Below, piece after piece: positions 14,631 through 15,619 of a DNA stretch of 15,619 bases. Origin of the DNA: an uncultured Selenomonadales bacterium (lineage in GTDB: Bacteria; Bacillota_C; Negativicutes; Selenomonadales; Selenomonadaceae); contig CALGGX010000274.1 in NCBI GenBank assembly GCA_937916025.1, positions 1 through 15,619 of the forward strand, written 5' to 3'. The notes beneath the pieces were generated by a model, which made no database searches, was not told the DNA's origin, and was given only the letters and a program-made list of their open reading frames with translations. The position numbers and the translations under genes are program-made. Each line of letters opens with the position of its first letter. The first letter of the stretch is position 1.

Positions 14631-14804
14631 TCAGATGTGCAGGAACTCGTTGCACCGTCCGAGGCAGCGCGACATGCAATCCATCGGATAGAAGAATCTC
14701 ATCGTGCAATCGTTGCCGCACCGATCGCACTGCCTGCCGCAACTGCCGGACTGCACACCGCACATCACTCCTGCCGCGTTAAGCGGTCTGATCAAAAATT
14801 TCAT
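14631..14804 (-). CDS. Small Cys-rich peptide, 57 residues, eight cysteines (third of three)
   Basis: Starts MKFLIRPLNAAG and contains cysteines at 15, 22, 26, 29, 33, 43, 47 and 51. It has the block CGVQSG (15-20) shared with the other two peptides, and SGSCGRQCDRCGNDC (19-33), which is nearly the same as a block in the peptide gene just upstream. A second cysteine cluster, CMSRCLGRC (43-51), is unique to it. The ATG at 14804 follows GGGAGGG by about 6-7 bases, and that ribosome binding site is inside the end of the preceding gene; one base separates the two genes. There is no signal peptide or membrane helix. Possible roles are a precursor of a modified (for example thioether or cluster-bearing) peptide, or a small metal-binding protein. 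The function is inferred from composition only. Confidence 0.72.
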   Translation of the reverse strand: MKFLIRPLNAAGVMCGVQSGSCGRQCDRCGNDCTMRFFYPMDCMSRCLGRCNEFLHI

Positions 14805-14805
14805 A

Positions 14806-14973
14806 CTACGCCCTCCCGCTCTGAAGACCGCAGCCCATGATCGTTTTGCCGACAATGAGCATTCCTTTCGGCGAACGGAACCTGCCGAAGCATTCATTGC
14901 CGCACTGATCGCACTGACGACTGCAACCGGAGAATACCTTATCGACGGCGAGCGGTCTGATCAAAAATCTCAT
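14806..14973 (-). CDS. Small Cys-rich peptide, 55 residues, five cysteines (second of three)
   Basis: Starts MRFLIRPLAVDK, with cysteines at 17, 21, 24, 28 and 48. The block SGCSRQCDQCGNEC (15-28) is nearly identical to one in the downstream peptide, and its C-terminus GCGLQSGRA repeats the CG-(I/L/V)-Q-(S/T)-G-R block of the upstream peptide. The ATG at 14973 has GGGGAGG about 7 bases upstream, located within the last codons of the preceding gene; the two genes are one base apart. The near-identical N-terminal eight residues of this peptide and the next (M-K/R-FLIRPL) suggest a conserved leader recognised by a common partner. No family is assigned with confidence; it resembles clostridial multi-copy Cys-rich peptide families in layout. 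Confidence 0.72.
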   Translation of the reverse strand: MRFLIRPLAVDKVFSGCSRQCDQCGNECFGRFRSPKGMLIVGKTIMGCGLQSGRA

Positions 14974-14974
14974 C

Positions 14975-15082
14975 TTACATCCTCCCCGTCTGAATGCCGC
15001 ACGCCGCGCTCGAGCGTCCGCTCTGAATGCCGCAGCTCATGCTCGTCTTTCCTTTGCTCGACGGAGCCACCAAGAACTTCAT
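14975..15082 (-). CDS. Small peptide, 35 residues, two cysteines in repeated CGIQ(S/T)GR blocks (first of three)
   Basis: Reads MKFLVAPSSKGKTSM, then CGIQSGR at 17-23 and CGIQTGR at 28-34, ending in Met. The two heptapeptide copies are separated by four residues (SSAA), so the gene is essentially a leader plus a twofold repeat. The ATG at 15082 has a very strong GGAGGAGGT about 8 bases upstream. It starts 25 bases after the stop of the bactofilin-like gene and ends one base before the next peptide gene. Conservation of the N-terminus and the CG-x-Q block across three neighbouring genes is the main evidence that so short a frame is real. Confidence 0.68.
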   Translation of the reverse strand: MKFLVAPSSKGKTSMSCGIQSGRSSAACGIQTGRM

Positions 15083-15107
15083 GCTTAAAACCTCCTCCAA
15101 TAATTTT

Positions 15108-15464
15108 TTATGTCGCAGAGCCGCCGCGAATCGTCTCTTTCACGGTCGAGCCGTCGACGACCTCGCACTTGCCCTCAACATTCAACGTACCTATGACGCA
15201 ATTCGAGCCGATGATCGCGTCCCTGCATTTGATCACGTCAACTTCGCAATTCTGCAGATTGACTTCGTCGGCGTCGATACTCTTGATCCGCACTCTCGAA
15301 CTGACGCTCCGCGCGGAACTGTGCACTCCGAAAATTTTCGAGAGCAAACCGCCGCCGTTAATCTCGACGCCGCCATGCTCGAACACTCTGAGCCGCCCGC
15401 ATTTGATTTCGCCGAGCGAGCCGCCGCGCGACTCCATATCGACGTCAGCGGCGTCAAGCACACC
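15108..15464 (-). CDS. Bactofilin-like polymer-forming protein, C-terminal part (5' end missing)
   Basis: About 118 residues are visible, from GVLDAADVDMES through GGSLGEIKCGRLRVFEHGG, GGGLLSKIFGV, IKSIDADEVNLQNCEVDVI, IGSNCVIGTLNVEGKCEVV and STVKETIRGG. The regular short beta-strand pattern, the G-x-L-L-S-K-I-F segment, and the 'I-x-A-D-E-V-x-L-x-N ... IG-x-x-C-x-I' repeats match the clostridial polymer-forming cytoskeletal (bactofilin-related) family, whose members form beta-solenoid polymers. Those proteins normally have 100 or more further N-terminal residues. Here the frame stays open, but beyond about 15464 it becomes a Val-rich antisense reading of a different coding sequence, so the native start is lost. 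It is the first visible gene of the peptide operon. Confidence 0.75.
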   Translation of the reverse strand, partial: GVLDAADVDMESRGGSLGEIKCGRLRVFEHGGVEINGGGLLSKIFGVHSSARSVSSRVRIKSIDADEVNLQNCEVDVIKCRDAIIGSNCVIGTLNVEGKCEVVDGSTVKETIRGGSAT

Positions 15465-15475
15465 TATTACAACGA
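15441..15475. other. Probable chimeric junction inside the bactofilin-like gene
   Basis: Left of this span the minus strand reads as the bactofilin-like protein. Right of it the plus strand reads as a protein with natural composition (KHTYYNDYGIKVTDT), and codon choice shifts to C- and G-ending codons. The exact base cannot be set because both frames remain open across the join. Confidence 0.5.
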
Positions 15476-15619
15476 CTACGGCATCAAGGTGACCGACACC
15501 ATCTCCGGGTACGTCAACGCCCAAAACCTCTCGTCGCAGAACGGCAACTACGTATACGTCAACTACACCGGCAAGGGATTCATCTACGATGCGGCTACGA
15601 AGCCCGTATGGAGTCCGCT
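15453..15619 (+). CDS. Fragment of an unidentified coding sequence of different codon use, runs off the window
   Basis: Frame 3 on the plus strand reads VKHTYYNDYGIKVTDTISG, then YVNAQNLSSQNGNYVYVNYT and GKGFIYDAATKPVWSP, open to the last base. Asn, Tyr, Gly and Thr richness suggests an extracellular or repeat-type beta protein, but I cannot name a family. Nearly all codons end in C or G, unlike the neighbouring genes. The opposite strand gives an implausible Val-rich product. The frame stays open leftwards to about 15024 only as the antisense of the bactofilin-like and peptide genes. Confidence 0.45.

Noticed and set aside
14554..14763. 69-codon minus-strand frame over the terminator and third peptide
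   Set aside because: It runs through the intrinsic terminator, overlaps the better-supported Cys-rich frame, and lacks a ribosome binding site.
15024..15440. Plus-strand frame opposite the bactofilin-like gene, continuous with the right-end fragment
   Set aside because: In this part the minus strand has clear family features (I-x-A-D-E-V-x-L-x-N, IGSNC), so the plus reading is a shadow. Only the part beyond about 15450 looks like real plus-strand coding.
1..15619. tRNA, rRNA, phage integrase or insertion sequence
   Set aside because: No cloverleaf-like segment, rRNA-like stretch, transposase or integrase motif was seen when reading both strands.

Overview
The body of this window (about 120 to 15,440) looks like one bacterial genome of roughly even base composition, most likely a flagellated member of the Bacillota. 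The reasons are a FliY-type (CheC-like plus FliN) motor switch protein, cheY inside the fli operon, an FlbD homologue, strong GGAGG-type ribosome binding sites, and a clostridial-style polymer-forming (bactofilin-like) protein. A Negativicutes-like source is possible, but I cannot prove it from this sequence.

Layout, read along the minus strand from right to left: a 5'-truncated bactofilin-like gene; three tiny tandem Cys-rich peptide genes (35, 55 and 57 residues), closed by a clear intrinsic terminator; purB; and an unrecognised 140-residue protein. A plus-strand gene for a membrane-anchored SGNH-type protein converges on the unknown gene, and its start diverges from rpsB. Then follow rpsB-tsf and a long flagellar export and motor-switch operon: flbD, fliL, fliM, fliY, cheY, fliO, fliP, fliQ, fliR, flhB, flhA and the first part of flhF. 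This is the usual Bacillota fla/che order, except that motA and motB are absent between flbD and fliL. Sigma-70-like promoters can be read before rpsB, flbD, cheY, flhA and the unknown gene.

The flagellar genes act together. FliO/P/Q/R with FlhA/FlhB form the type III export gate. FliM and FliY, with CheY, form the switch and its signal. FliL supports the stator, and FlhF would place the flagellum. rpsB-tsf (translation) and purB (purine synthesis) are housekeeping genes.

The most interesting region is 14,565 to 15,464. Three small peptides there share an N-terminal block (MKFLIRPL-like) and a repeated CG(I/L/V)Q(S/T)GR block. Two of them also share a C-x3-C-x2-C-x3-C block. They sit behind a bactofilin-like gene and look like precursors of a ribosomally made, modified peptide or like small metal-binding peptides. 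No modifying enzyme or transporter lies inside the window.

Both ends look chimeric. At the left, a plus-strand fragment that reads like a Mur ligase (MurE-like) meets flhF head-on and removes its GTPase domain. At the right, a GC-rich plus-strand coding fragment of different character cuts the bactofilin-like gene. Misassembly or amplification chimeras at contig ends are the simplest explanation. Genome rearrangement is the alternative.
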